64,000 bases of DNA from contig NZ_BMFR01000008.1 in NCBI RefSeq assembly GCF_014638995.1, positions 1 through 64,000 of the forward strand, read 5' to 3'. Positions 19,104 to 27,744 of this stretch are shown here, piece by piece (within the stretch, counting starts at the first letter, position 1; every line of letters begins with the position of its first letter). A model generated the notes under the pieces. The model had not been told where the DNA came from, ran no database searches, and saw only the letters and a list, made by a program, of their open reading frames with translations. Made by a program: the position numbers and the translations under genes. This DNA comes from Virgibacillus oceani (GTDB taxonomy: Bacteria > Bacillota > Bacilli > Bacillales > Amphibacillaceae).

Positions 19104-19574
19104 ATGTTGAATCGTGTCGTACTTGTCGGCAGGTTAACGAAGGATCCGGATTTACGTTATACACCAAACGGAGTGGCAGTAGCCAATTTTACGTTAGCTG
19201 TTAATCGTCCATTTTCCAATCAGCAGGGAAATCGTGAAGCTGATTTCATTAATTGTGTTGTATGGCGCAGACCAGCTGAGAACCTTGCTAACTATATGAG
19301 CAAGGGCAGTATGGTAGGTGTAGACGGCCGTGTTCAAACGCGTACTTTTGAAGGACAAGATGGTAAAACAGTATTTGTTACAGAAATTGTAGCGGATAGT
19401 GTACAGTTTTTAGAAACAAAAGGATCTTCTCAGAATAAAAGTCAAGGTTCACCTGGCTTTCAACCGAATCAGAATCAAAACCAAAACCAAAACAGACCAA
19501 TTCCAAACGAAGAGGACCCGTTTAAAAATAACGGTCAGCCTATCGATATATCGGACGATGATTTACCATTTTAG
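19104..19574 (+). CDS. ssb: Single-stranded DNA-binding protein
   Basis: The 156-residue SSB coats single-stranded DNA during replication and repair. Residues 1-105 form the OB fold ([35 protein letters not shown]). A glutamine- and asparagine-rich linker with repeated NQ follows, and the acidic tip DDDLPF recruits partner proteins. ATG 19104 follows AAGGAGTGG; the GTG at 19095 lies within that site. It sits between rpsF and rpsR as usual. Confidence 0.98.
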   Translation: MLNRVVLVGRLTKDPDLRYTPNGVAVANFTLAVNRPFSNQQGNREADFINCVVWRRPAENLANYMSKGSMVGVDGRVQTRTFEGQDGKTVFVTEIVADSVQFLETKGSSQNKSQGSPGFQPNQNQNQNQNRPIPNEEDPFKNNGQPIDISDDDLPF

Positions 19575-19636
19575 GGGTCAGGTAATATCTATTTAAGACT
19601 TTTACCTTATTTCCTCATAAAAAAGGAGGGTTATCC

Positions 19637-19867
19637 ATGGCAGCTCGTCGCGGACGTGCAAAGCGTCGTAAAGTGTGTTATTTCACAGCGAATGGAATTA
19701 CACACATCGATTATAAAGATGTTGATTTACTAAGACGTTTCATTTCAGAACGCGGGAAAATTCTTCCTCGCCGTGTAACTGGAACTTCTGCTAAATATCA
19801 ACGTAAACTTACAGTAGCAATAAAACGTGCTCGTACAATGGCTTTATTGCCATATGTATCTGAGTAA
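19637..19867 (+). CDS. rpsR: 30S ribosomal protein S18
   Basis: A 76-residue basic protein, the S6 partner in the 30S platform. It shows [13 protein letters not shown] at the N-terminus, [22 protein letters not shown], and the C-terminal [22 protein letters not shown] precedes the ATG. It is the last gene of the rpsF operon and is followed by a strong terminator. Confidence 0.98.
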   Translation: MAARRGRAKRRKVCYFTANGITHIDYKDVDLLRRFISERGKILPRRVTGTSAKYQRKLTVAIKRARTMALLPYVSE

Positions 19868-19873
19868 TAAATT

Positions 19874-19926
19874 AACCTCTAATTTTAACGAAGAGATCCG
19901 TTCTTATGTTAAAATTAGAGGTTTTA
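19874..19926 (+). terminator. Terminator after rpsR
   Basis: A perfect 16-bp stem (19874-19889 with 19908-19923) is followed by TT; it may also serve the convergent minus-strand gene ending at 19997. Confidence 0.85.
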
Positions 19927-19996
19927 TAATGGCTGGAAAATGCTGCTAATGAGGTTGGCTACCTCAAGCTTAAGTGCTAGTGCTTGAGCTTTTGTT

Positions 19997-20665
19997 CTAT
20001 TCAATTGGAAAATGCACGGTTTTGATATGTCTAAGGTTTAATATCTTGCTTTTATCACGTGCCGTAACCAACTCAATCATTTTATCTTCAATTTGTTCAA
20101 ATTTACCAATCTTACTTGCGGATTCCCCTAAATCAAAGACAACTATTTTACCTACCCATTTCTTTAATTGTTCTTCGAAGCTGCGAGCTAGTGTAATTTG
20201 AGTAGGCTTTACCGGAAGCCTTTGTTCATTAAGTGCATAGGGTATTTGATTTGGATTGTAGGGAATTAGGGCTTTTAGGTGGTTTAACGAAATGAACATT
20301 GTTTTAAATACTGGGGAATAAAAAACAAAGTAATCATTTAGAATACTCGTAATATATCCATGAATTGCCCTGTTTTTTACAACATGTATCTCTACAAATG
20401 TACCTTTTGCACTGTTTAGTATTTTTCGAAGTGAAATCTCCTCTGAACCTTCAAATGGCGTGTTTTCCGGTTTTTCAATTTCTTCATCGGGATCTAGATT
20501 AAGTGAGATATTTTGTATATGCTGGAAGGGGATATATATATAATCCTCACCATTAAAAATAACTAACAATTCGGAACCTATATCAATTAGCATTCCATTA
20601 TAAACGACTCCGCCCGATATCAAAATCGTGACATCATTTCCTAAGAATTGGTTTATCAATCGCAT
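19997..20665 (-). CDS. CotB-like three-repeat protein, probable spore protein
   Basis: The 222-residue protein is not one I can name. It appears to hold three copies of a compact beta-rich unit ending in a xxHIK/HLK motif: about 1-58 (GGVVYNGMLIDIGS, ending FQHIQNISL), 83-140 (KNRAIHGYITSI, ending LNHLKALIP) and 165-222 (GKIVVFDLG, ending LRHIKTVHF). The same layout is seen in CotB encoded 2.2 kb upstream (GGPES...HIKS, three units). It lacks CotB's acidic tail. It is the last gene of a minus-strand block cotB, small ORF, ArsB-like permease, this gene, with 20 bp to the permease. A spore coat role is inferred from this. Confidence 0.6.
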   Translation of the reverse strand: MRLINQFLGNDVTILISGGVVYNGMLIDIGSELLVIFNGEDYIYIPFQHIQNISLNLDPDEEIEKPENTPFEGSEEISLRKILNSAKGTFVEIHVVKNRAIHGYITSILNDYFVFYSPVFKTMFISLNHLKALIPYNPNQIPYALNEQRLPVKPTQITLARSFEEQLKKWVGKIVVFDLGESASKIGKFEQIEDKMIELVTARDKSKILNLRHIKTVHFPIE

Positions 20666-20685
20666 TTTCTATACATAACCTCCTT

Positions 20686-22038
20686 TTAAAAAAATAACCA
20701 ATTTGTCCATAAATATAGGCTTAAAAGGCTGACAATTAACCCTATTGGAATAATCATAATTGTTACTTTAAAATATTGCCCCCATGTGATGGGGATTTTA
20801 TTCTTTTTTAATATGAACATCCAAAGGAGGGTTGCTAAAGTACCTACAGGAGTTAACAAAGCTCCGATATCACTACCGATTACATTTGCAAGGTAAGCAA
20901 CCTGCAATGTATCTATATCTAAATTCATTTCCGTAAGCGACAGTGTTCCGATCATAACTGCGGGAAGGTTATTGAATAAATTTGAAAGAATTGTTAACAG
21001 AGTCCCCATTACCGCAATTGCATTCAAATGATTACTCTCGACAAATCCGTGTAAATGTTCGAATAGTAAAGTGTTAAATCCGACATTTTTAAGTCCATAT
21101 ACGAGGACATACATGCTAAAGGCAAAAAGCAGGATATGCCAGGGTGTTTTCTTAACAATATCTCCCATCCCTTTTCGATAGCGAATCCATCTAATTCCGA
21201 TTAATAAAGCTGCACCGGCTATCGCAATCCATTCAATCGGGACACCAAATGCTGATAAGGAGAATAATCCTATTCTGATGAGTACTACAATCGCTATGCA
21301 TAGTTTAAACATGTACCAATCATATTCTTCGGTTTGTGTACTAGATTGAGAGAATGGGTGTTGGAATACAGGCTTTTCAGTCATGTCAAAAGGTATATTT
21401 TGATATTCAATCTTTTTTGGTATGTCTTGTTTGAAGTATAAGAATAGGAGAATTGCGATGGTTAAGATGCCTATCATTGAGGGAACAAACATCATTTCTA
21501 CGTAACTATTCAAATCCAGCCCTACTATTTTTAATGCAATTAGGTTTGAAATATTACTAACGGCAATTGGAGCACTTGCTGCTGTGGCAATTAACGCTCC
21601 TGATAACAGATACGCAATTTTTTGGTGAGGTTTTAATTTAATCATGCTTAGGACTCGGATGATAATTGGTGTAGTAATTAAAATACTCCCATCATTATTG
21701 AAAAACAGTGTCATTAAAAAGCATATTACGATGATATATAGAAATAATAAACGGCCGGATCCTTTTGTCTTGTTAACTAAATTATGTGCAACCCATTTGA
21801 AAAAACCAATACTTTCTAAGACGATTGTCATGATAATGGTTGATATAATGGTTATGGAAGCGCCACTTATGATTTCCAGAATAGCAAGAATATCGCTATA
21901 TGGAACAATTCCAATTGCTAATACTAAACACGCGCCAATTGTAGTGGGAATTGTTTCATTTAATCCTTTAGGTCTCCACAGCATAAGAAAGGTAAAAAAA
22001 AAGAAAATAATATACATTAGCAATGTTTTTTCAAGCAT
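20686..22038 (-). CDS. ArsB-like ion transporter (paralog 2)
   Basis: A 450-residue polytopic membrane protein clearly paralogous to the gene at 12539-13894 over its whole length. Shared stretches include CFLMTLFFNNDGSILIT, LLSGALIATAASAP, SNISNLIALKIVG, FAFSMYVLVYGLKN and NVIGSDIGALLTPVGTLA. It belongs to the ArsB/NhaD superfamily; the substrate is unknown. The start ATG lies inside the last codons of a 44-codon ORF, so it is probably translated by coupling. Position between cotB and a CotB-like gene suggests expression during sporulation, perhaps in the mother cell or forespore membrane (inference). Confidence 0.85.
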   Translation of the reverse strand: MLEKTLLMYIIFFFFTFLMLWRPKGLNETIPTTIGACLVLAIGIVPYSDILAILEIISGASITIISTIIMTIVLESIGFFKWVAHNLVNKTKGSGRLLFLYIIVICFLMTLFFNNDGSILITTPIIIRVLSMIKLKPHQKIAYLLSGALIATAASAPIAVSNISNLIALKIVGLDLNSYVEMMFVPSMIGILTIAILLFLYFKQDIPKKIEYQNIPFDMTEKPVFQHPFSQSSTQTEEYDWYMFKLCIAIVVLIRIGLFSLSAFGVPIEWIAIAGAALLIGIRWIRYRKGMGDIVKKTPWHILLFAFSMYVLVYGLKNVGFNTLLFEHLHGFVESNHLNAIAVMGTLLTILSNLFNNLPAVMIGTLSLTEMNLDIDTLQVAYLANVIGSDIGALLTPVGTLATLLWMFILKKNKIPITWGQYFKVTIMIIPIGLIVSLLSLYLWTNWLFF

Positions 22039-22165
22039 TTTGATTAACCTTTTTGACTATTTCCATAGATGCGATATCTCCATTAACCCCACTTTGAACA
22101 GGTGGCTGGATAAAGCGAAAGAGAAAATATCCACATATACAGAAAACGGAAATGGAAAATAGCAT
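22031..22165 (-). CDS. Small membrane protein coupled to ArsB-like gene
   Basis: A 44-codon ORF read on the minus strand. The product begins MLFSISVFCICGYFLF, one hydrophobic helix, and continues with a polar tail ending KKVNQNA. An AAAGGAG site lies 9 bases before its ATG. Its TGA stop overlaps the ArsB-like start by 8 bp, the arrangement of translational coupling. I do not recognise a family. A regulatory or accessory subunit of the transporter, or simply a leader peptide that sets its translation, are both possible. Confidence 0.6.
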   Translation of the reverse strand: MLFSISVFCICGYFLFRFIQPPVQSGVNGDIASMEIVKKVNQNA

Positions 22166-22263
22166 ATAGTAGGACTCCTTTCATGATAAGACATTAAGTG
22201 GACACCAGCGGTTATAAATGAATTATCAGGTTTGATGTGATGTCCACAATTACCATCATTTTA

Positions 22264-23214
22264 TTATCTTCGGCTATAGCCGTATTGTTTGAAGGGATTT
22301 GGTCCTTTATTTCTTCTGCCGCCTGTATAAGATGTGTTGCTGTTTTCATTTTTGTTTTCGTTTTCGTTATTCTCTTCAGATGAATCTTCGTTATTGGATG
22401 ATTCTTCCTCTTCAGCTTCTTCAGTTGAAGCAACTTGAACCGTTTTGATATGGAAGGTTGCAATTTTAAATACATCTTTATTATGGACTAATGTTACATG
22501 GTCCTCTGAGCAATCTACAAGTACACCTTCCACCTTCTCTGGACCGCCGCTGTTAATCTCTACCCAGCGCTGGTTAAAACTGCGTAATAGTGCTTGGAAA
22601 TCTTCTTCATCTGCACATGGCGGTATATTTTCCTCGATAACTACTTCTGTAAATTCAGCAGTTGCCTCCACTTCAGCACCAGCAGCACTGTTATTTGGAC
22701 TGGATTTGCCAGATGACTCTTCCCTCTCAGATGATTCTTCTTTTTCTTCGTTTACTGCACTAATGCTTTTGATATGCTCCAGGTTATAGTAAACGACACC
22801 GTCTTTCTTGGTTGAAATTGCTAAATAGTCCGGCCTGACCAAAAGAAGCATTCCTGAACGGGATTCCGGACCACCCTGATTCACTTGAATATTCTGTAGT
22901 ACAAAGCTGTTTAACAGCTCGATGAAGTCTCCATTGCTTTCTTCGGTTTCCTCAGTTTCTTCAGTTTCATCAGTTTCATCATTCTCTTCCCGCACGGTGT
23001 CTCCGATAAATAACGGGTTGCCTTTTGAATCCTCAATTACACTTTTCAAATGTGATAATTGATAATAGATCACATTACCATCTTTTGTTTCTAAGGCAAG
23101 ATAGTCGTTTTTAACAAAAAGTAGTTTACCTACTTTTGATTCGGGTCCACCTTTAAAAACTTGAATGGTTTTATCCTTCATTGACATTAAAAAAGGAAAA
23201 TTGCTTTCCATCAT
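22264..23214 (-). CDS. cotB: Spore coat protein CotB
   Basis: A 316-residue homolog of outer spore coat protein CotB. It has three repeats, each with a GGPE motif and a HIK/HLK end: about 14-62 (FKGGPESKVGK, HLKSV), 100-155 (NQGGPESRSG, HIKSIS) and 210-263 (NSGGPEKVEG, HIKTVQV). Acidic glutamate/threonine- and serine-rich linkers join them. The tail is rich in E, N and S and ends in a short basic GGRRNKGPNPF stretch, where B. subtilis CotB has a long serine/lysine/arginine tail; cotG and cotH are not nearby. AGGAGGG precedes the ATG. Confidence 0.9.
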   Translation of the reverse strand: MMESNFPFLMSMKDKTIQVFKGGPESKVGKLLFVKNDYLALETKDGNVIYYQLSHLKSVIEDSKGNPLFIGDTVREENDETDETEETEETEESNGDFIELLNSFVLQNIQVNQGGPESRSGMLLLVRPDYLAISTKKDGVVYYNLEHIKSISAVNEEKEESSEREESSGKSSPNNSAAGAEVEATAEFTEVVIEENIPPCADEEDFQALLRSFNQRWVEINSGGPEKVEGVLVDCSEDHVTLVHNKDVFKIATFHIKTVQVASTEEAEEEESSNNEDSSEENNENENKNENSNTSYTGGRRNKGPNPFKQYGYSRR

Positions 23215-23388
23215 AGTTTAATACCCTCCTAGTTATTTGTACTCTTGAAGTATTTATACTGTATTTATATGAACCTAGGAATGTTTTGCTATAATACAAC
23301 TACCTAATTTAACTAAAACAATGAGATTGCCTATCACTAGAATAGTAGGTTGATTTAACACATCATATGCCCCTTTTTGTTAAAGGAC

Positions 23389-23640
23389 TGGGAACAAAAG
23401 CGCAAGCACCCGTTTAGCGATGTGTGGACTGCGCCCTGGGACTGCGCTTACTCGTCCCACCGAAAAGATTTGCCATGCAGGGTGGTTCGGTGTTGCCACG
23501 CAAAGCGGCGGTTTTAACCGAACAATCTACCGTAGGGGATAAAGGAAACTCGGGTGAGCGTAAGCGAATAGATGTTGACCTTATCGTACGGAGTTATCGG
23601 TCAGTCCATCACGGCTTTAGCGCAGGCTAGATTTGGCTTA
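23389..23640. repeat. GC-rich structured intergenic repeat-like element
   Basis: About 250 bp within the cotB-modC gap (both genes minus strand) differ sharply from the AT-rich surroundings. It begins GGAACAAAAGCGCAAGC, holds GACTGCGCCCTGGGACTGCG, GGTGGTTCGG and GGGGATAAAGGAAACTCG, and ends near TTTAGCGCAGGCTAG. I have a memory of near-identical intergenic sequences in Bacillaceae genomes, where they occur as dispersed repeats, but cannot confirm it here. An open frame of 68 codons crosses it without a ribosome-binding site and is not a gene. The rest of the 23215-23728 gap shows nothing but the mod terminator. Confidence 0.5.
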
Positions 23641-23674
23641 TCATGTCGTTAACTGCTGGGGAAAAAGCAATAAT

Positions 23675-23694
23675 AAAAAGCCTTCGAAAGCTTG
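23675..23694 (-). terminator. Terminator after modC
   Basis: AAGC...TTCGAA...GCTT hairpin followed on the minus strand by a T run (plus-strand A run at 23675-23679). It lies about 35 bp beyond the modC stop. Confidence 0.6.
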
Positions 23695-23728
23695 CGCTGA
23701 TCAAAGACCTTTATACAAGATTGGTTTT

Positions 23729-24346
23729 CTATTTTTCTAATTTGCCTTGTCGTATAAGTAAAATACGATTCCCTAACATCTCTGCTTCTTTATAATCATG
23801 CGTTACCATGATGATCGGAATTTTCCAGATGGAGTGAAGGCGCAATAGCTCACGCTGGCATTCTTCACGTGTTTTATCATCCAACGATGAAAAAGGTTCG
23901 TCTAATAGTAATGCCTCTGGTTCTGTAGCCAATGCGCGGATTAGGGCGACGCGCTGTTTTTCCCCACCGGAAATCTGCTGGGGATAACGATCAAGTATAT
24001 GCTCTATGCCAATTACAGAGATTAACTTATGTACTAAAGCTTTGTCCTTCATGCCATAATCAATATTCTTTTTGACTGTCATGTGTGGGAACAATGCATA
24101 ATCCTGGAACAAATAGCCGATATTCCGCTTTTGAACAGGAATAGGTTTTTCCTTTGAGAGGTATAACCTTCTATTATTTAATGTGATCCTTCCTTCATCG
24201 GGATTAGTAAGTCCTGCAATACAATTAAGAATCGTTGTTTTTCCTGCCCCGGATGGTCCGAATAATACAACTATCTCTTCTGCAACATTAAATGCAGTAT
24301 CGATTGAAAAGTTTTTCAGCTTCTTTGTTATGGCTAGTTCAAGCAC
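23729..24346 (-). CDS. modC: Molybdate ABC transporter ATP-binding protein
   Basis: The ATPase of the molybdate importer. At 205 residues it has the ABC domain only: Walker A GPSGAGKTT, Q-loop FQDYALFPH, signature ISGGEKQRVALIRAL, Walker B LLLDEPFSSLD and the H-loop VTHD. The C-terminal MOP molybdate-sensing domain of longer ModC proteins is absent. I place the start at GTG 24346 (VLELAITKK), which matches the family start; an in-frame TTG at 24361 that touches the modB stop is also possible. It is the last gene of modABC. Confidence 0.9.
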   Translation of the reverse strand: MLELAITKKLKNFSIDTAFNVAEEIVVLFGPSGAGKTTILNCIAGLTNPDEGRITLNNRRLYLSKEKPIPVQKRNIGYLFQDYALFPHMTVKKNIDYGMKDKALVHKLISVIGIEHILDRYPQQISGGEKQRVALIRALATEPEALLLDEPFSSLDDKTREECQRELLRLHSIWKIPIIMVTHDYKEAEMLGNRILLIRQGKLEK

Positions 24347-24361
24347 GTTATATCCCGCCAA

Positions 24362-25039
24362 TCATTTATCATTTGTGAACTTAAGAATATTGCGGCCGCT
24401 CCACCAGTTTAGCCAAAGGATTGCGCTAAAGCCAACTGCAATGATACTTAAAACCCAAAAGGTCGCAGCTTCTGAATTGCCAGTTTCAACAGCAAAATAG
24501 ATGGCAAGCGGAATGGTTTCCGTTTTATTCGGTATATAGCCTGCGATCATAAGGGTTGCCCCGAATTCCCCTAATGCACGGGCAAAGGTTAACACTAAGC
24601 CTGCCAACAGTCCCGGCCATGCTAATGGAAATGAAATCGTCCAAAACACGCGAAATTTGGATGCCCCCATAGTTAAAGCAGCATTTTCGATATTCCGATC
24701 ATAATTCTGAAATGCAGCAGATGCACTTTGGTACATGAGTGGAAATGCGACAACGGTTGCCGCAATAACAGCGCCAATCCATGTAAAAACAATTTGAAAA
24801 TCAAAGGCTTGCATAAGGATACTGCCAATTGGCCCGTTGTTTCCAAATAAATATAATAGGCCAAATCCAACAACAGTAGGTGGCAGGACTAATGGGAGCA
24901 TTAGGATTGATTCGATAATTCGTTTACCCGGAAATTGGTTTCGTGCTAGTAATCTTGCAAACAACGTACCGAATACAAGTACGATACAGGTGGCAATGCC
25001 CGCTATTTTTAATGATAAAAGTAATGGAGTATAATTCAT
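24362..25039 (-). CDS. modB: Molybdate ABC transporter permease
   Basis: The 225-residue permease of the molybdate importer, with about five to six membrane helices. The family's first-cytoplasmic-loop signature LPLVLPPTVVGFGLLYLFG and the EAA-type loop ENAALTMGASKFRVFWTISFPLAWPGL, which docks on ModC, are clear. GEFGATLMIAG follows. ATG 25039 is preferred to the GTG at 25051, which would place the start inside the GGGTGGGA site. modC follows directly; modA lies 173 bp upstream. Confidence 0.92.
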   Translation of the reverse strand: MNYTPLLLSLKIAGIATCIVLVFGTLFARLLARNQFPGKRIIESILMLPLVLPPTVVGFGLLYLFGNNGPIGSILMQAFDFQIVFTWIGAVIAATVVAFPLMYQSASAAFQNYDRNIENAALTMGASKFRVFWTISFPLAWPGLLAGLVLTFARALGEFGATLMIAGYIPNKTETIPLAIYFAVETGNSEAATFWVLSIIAVGFSAILWLNWWSGRNILKFTNDK

Positions 25040-25212
25040 GCAACATCCCACCCTACACTATTAAATACAAATTTTTCGCTCTTTGAAGGTACAATCTGCT
25101 TTGCTGCAAAAACATACGTAAGCTGTTCGAGAAATAGACATCAGGCGGGTGAAAAACACGTCTTTAAAGTCTATTGTGAACGCCAGGTGCATGCTTAACG
25201 CCTCTAATTTTA

Positions 25213-25995
25213 TTATTGCGTGTTTTTCGTAAATCCATTTTCAGCTAAGATAGATTGTGCTTTATCACTTTGCAGAAATTTAACAAAGCTTGAGGCTTCC
25301 TTATTATGGTCACTTGATGAAGTTACAGCAGCAGGATAGACAATTGGGGAGTGCCAATTTTGATCTGCCTCATCTATTATCTCTACTTTGTCAGAACGTA
25401 AAACATCACTACTGTAAACAAATCCAATTTCCGTGTTTCCCGATTCTACATAAGCAAGGACCTGACTAACATCTTTTGCATAAACAAATTTATCCTTTAG
25501 CTCGTCCCACTTATTCAATGTTTCCAGTACTTCTTTTGCGTAATTTCCAGCGGGTACACTCTCCGGGTTTCCTATGGCAATTTGGTTTAGCGTATCATGA
25601 TTCATATCCTTAAAGGAATCTAAATTTAACGTTGCATCTTTCTTGCCGATCATAACAAGTGAATTCTTGGTGAAGTTTGTTCGGGTATCCTCTAAAATCA
25701 GTTTCTCTCCTTCTAAAACATCCATCCAATTTTGATTGGCAGATAGAAATACATCAACAGGGGCCCCTTGCTGAATTTGCTGAGCAAGCTTACCAGATCC
25801 GCCGAAATTTAATGTTATCGTACTACCGGGATTTTCCGCTTCGTACACGTTTTTAATTTCAGTAATTGCATCGGATAAACTTGCGGCTGCAGACACGAAG
25901 ATTTCCGCTGTTTCTTTTTCCTTGGTTGATGTATCGTTGTTTGTGCAACCAGCAAGTATCAATAGGCAGGTGAAAAAAAGCAGAATGTATCTCAA
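25213..25995 (-). CDS. modA: Molybdate ABC transporter substrate-binding lipoprotein
   Basis: A 260-residue lipoprotein that captures molybdate or tungstate outside the membrane. The signal peptide ends in lipobox LILAGC with the lipidated cysteine near residue 17. Mature features are VSAAASLSDAITEI, NFGGSGKLAQQIQQGAPVD and SVPAGNYAKE, all typical of ModA. I choose TTG 25995, 9 bases after AGGAGG; longer readings run into the upstream gene. The TTG overlaps the TGA of the upstream DUF1189-like gene (TTGA), so the two are coupled. Confidence 0.93.
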   Translation of the reverse strand: MRYILLFFTCLLILAGCTNNDTSTKEKETAEIFVSAAASLSDAITEIKNVYEAENPGSTITLNFGGSGKLAQQIQQGAPVDVFLSANQNWMDVLEGEKLILEDTRTNFTKNSLVMIGKKDATLNLDSFKDMNHDTLNQIAIGNPESVPAGNYAKEVLETLNKWDELKDKFVYAKDVSQVLAYVESGNTEIGFVYSSDVLRSDKVEIIDEADQNWHSPIVYPAAVTSSSDHNKEASSFVKFLQSDKAQSILAENGFTKNTQ

Positions 25996-26495
25996 TGATG
26001 ATCGCCTCCTGTACGTTTTTTGCGTTTCGGGTAAATGGTGATAATTTTGATTAACAAAATAAACGTATATCCTAAAAATAACCACAGCCAATTGTCATCT
26101 ATTGGCATGACAATGGCCCAAACCGTGTAAATGATAAAAGGGATCGTTGTTGTATAGGCACTCATTTTCCATAGAAGTGCAAATCGAACCTTTCGATGTA
26201 ACAATTGGCTGATCCATGTACCGACATAGGCAACAGCAGAAAGCACCACAAATACAAAAATGGTTAAAGGCAGATAATAAAAAATAAAAAAGTATACAAG
26301 TAAGAAAAACAGGTTCATATCAGCCCCGGGACCATTTGAAGCAGCTGCCCGGTCAATTAAAGAAGGAATAGAGACAAGGAATAGCAGAATAAACATATAA
26401 ACTACAGTACTGTCCATCCCAATTCTATTTAGTTTAAATACAGCCTGTTTACTTGGTAATTTAATACTCTCCGAAAATGCTTGCAGAAAAATCAT
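25992..26495 (-). CDS. DUF1189-like membrane protein
   Basis: A 167-residue protein with four or five hydrophobic segments. The start region (MIFLQAFSESIKLP, then LNRIG, a helix, and SIPSLIDR) resembles the DUF1189 family of Firmicutes membrane proteins; the family has no settled function. I prefer ATG 26495, 7 bases after AAGGAT, over the upstream ATG 26504. Its stop overlaps the modA start, so it heads the mod operon. That placement suggests, without proving, a link to molybdate uptake. Confidence 0.6.
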   Translation of the reverse strand: MIFLQAFSESIKLPSKQAVFKLNRIGMDSTVVYMFILLFLVSIPSLIDRAAASNGPGADMNLFFLLVYFFIFYYLPLTIFVFVVLSAVAYVGTWISQLLHRKVRFALLWKMSAYTTTIPFIIYTVWAIVMPIDDNWLWLFLGYTFILLIKIITIYPKRKKRTGGDHH

Positions 26496-26765
26496 ATGTT
26501 TCATCCTTATAAATAAAATTAGCCTATCATCATTATAATAAAACTTGCCGCAAAATGCGTGAATTGTTGATGAAAAATCCATGACAATTTGGATCATAAG
26601 AACAAAAATCAACATTATTTGCCTTTTTAGTCACATTTATTGCCCAGGAAATAAAATGTTTCTACTAATTTCAACACCAAATTTCACGTAAAAAATGTTA
26701 TCATATTATAATGAGATAAAATCAAATAAAGATTTTCCAGGATATAAACGGATGAGGTGCAATTT

Positions 26766-27713
26766 ATGATTGGTTCAAAAAAGCTTACAGACGGGGCGCT
26801 ATTAACTGCTATTTATATTGTCTTATTATTAGTAGCATTTTACATTCCGTTAATCGAGCTAATAGCTACATTTTTACTGCCAATACCATTTATCATTTTT
26901 GCTTCCCGCCATGATTGGAAGCCAGCTTTAGTAATGCTTTCGGTGTCTGCTGTATTATCAGGCTTATTTGCAACGGTATTGTCACTCCCGCTTACTATTC
27001 TAATGGGGATTGGAGGCATCATGATTGGGAGTGCTATTCATAAGGGATTATCTTCCTATGAAACATGGGCACGCGGTACGGTAGGATTTGTCATTGGCAT
27101 AGTGTTTATTTTTTTAGTAACACAGCTTGTTTTTGATGTTAATATCGTGAATGAAATGGATTCGATGATTGATGAATCCATGCAAATAAGTCAGGACATT
27201 ATGGAGCAATTTGGGTTGGCAGAGCAGGCGGAGGAACAAATGGAGCTGATTGATCAATCGGTTGCAATGCTAAAGAACCTTATACCAGTTGGGATTGCAC
27301 TGATAGCTATTGTAATGGCATTTCTTAGCCAGTGGATTAGCTACAAAGTGATTAATAGGCTAGATAACAAGAAACTTCATTTTCCGCCATTTCGGGATTT
27401 AGTGTTTCCGACTGCATTGGTTTGGATTTACTTTTTTACTTTAATTGTTTCGTATTTTCAGCTTGACCGGAATGGGACGTTGTTTTTAGCAGTTAATAAC
27501 ATACTTGTTTTAACTGGGTTACTCATGACGATACAAGGTTTCTCGTTTATCTTCTATTTTGCACATCAGAAAAACAAGTCAAAAGCATTGCCGATTGGCA
27601 GTGTTATTTTGACATTACTTTTTCCATTTCTATTGCTGTATCTTGTACGAATCTTAGGTATAATTGATATAGGATTCAGATTGCGTGATCGTATTGTACA
27701 GGATAAAAAATAG
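26766..27713 (+). CDS. yybS: DUF2232 family membrane protein YybS
   Basis: A 315-residue protein with about eight hydrophobic segments of the YybS/DUF2232 family, found upstream of gdpP and rplI in Bacillaceae. The opening KKLTDGALLTAIYIVLLL and the internal GIGGIMIGSAIHKG are family-like. Its function is unknown. ATG 26766 follows GAGGTG; the GTG at 26757 overlaps that site. gdpP starts 31 bp after its stop, so yybS, gdpP and rplI form one transcription unit. Confidence 0.9.
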   Translation: MIGSKKLTDGALLTAIYIVLLLVAFYIPLIELIATFLLPIPFIIFASRHDWKPALVMLSVSAVLSGLFATVLSLPLTILMGIGGIMIGSAIHKGLSSYETWARGTVGFVIGIVFIFLVTQLVFDVNIVNEMDSMIDESMQISQDIMEQFGLAEQAEEQMELIDQSVAMLKNLIPVGIALIAIVMAFLSQWISYKVINRLDNKKLHFPPFRDLVFPTALVWIYFFTLIVSYFQLDRNGTLFLAVNNILVLTGLLMTIQGFSFIFYFAHQKNKSKALPIGSVILTLLFPFLLLYLVRILGIIDIGFRLRDRIVQDKK

Positions 27714-27744
27714 GTGCGGAAATAGGTTGTAGGAGCTGAGTTCT

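Noticed and set aside
22212..22475. 87-codon minus-strand ORF overlapping the cotB 3' end
   Set aside because: Out-of-frame shadow of the repetitive, lysine/glutamate/asparagine-coding cotB tail; no ribosome-binding site.
23424..23630. 68-codon ORF between cotB and modC
   Set aside because: No ribosome-binding site; falls within the GC-rich repeat-like element.
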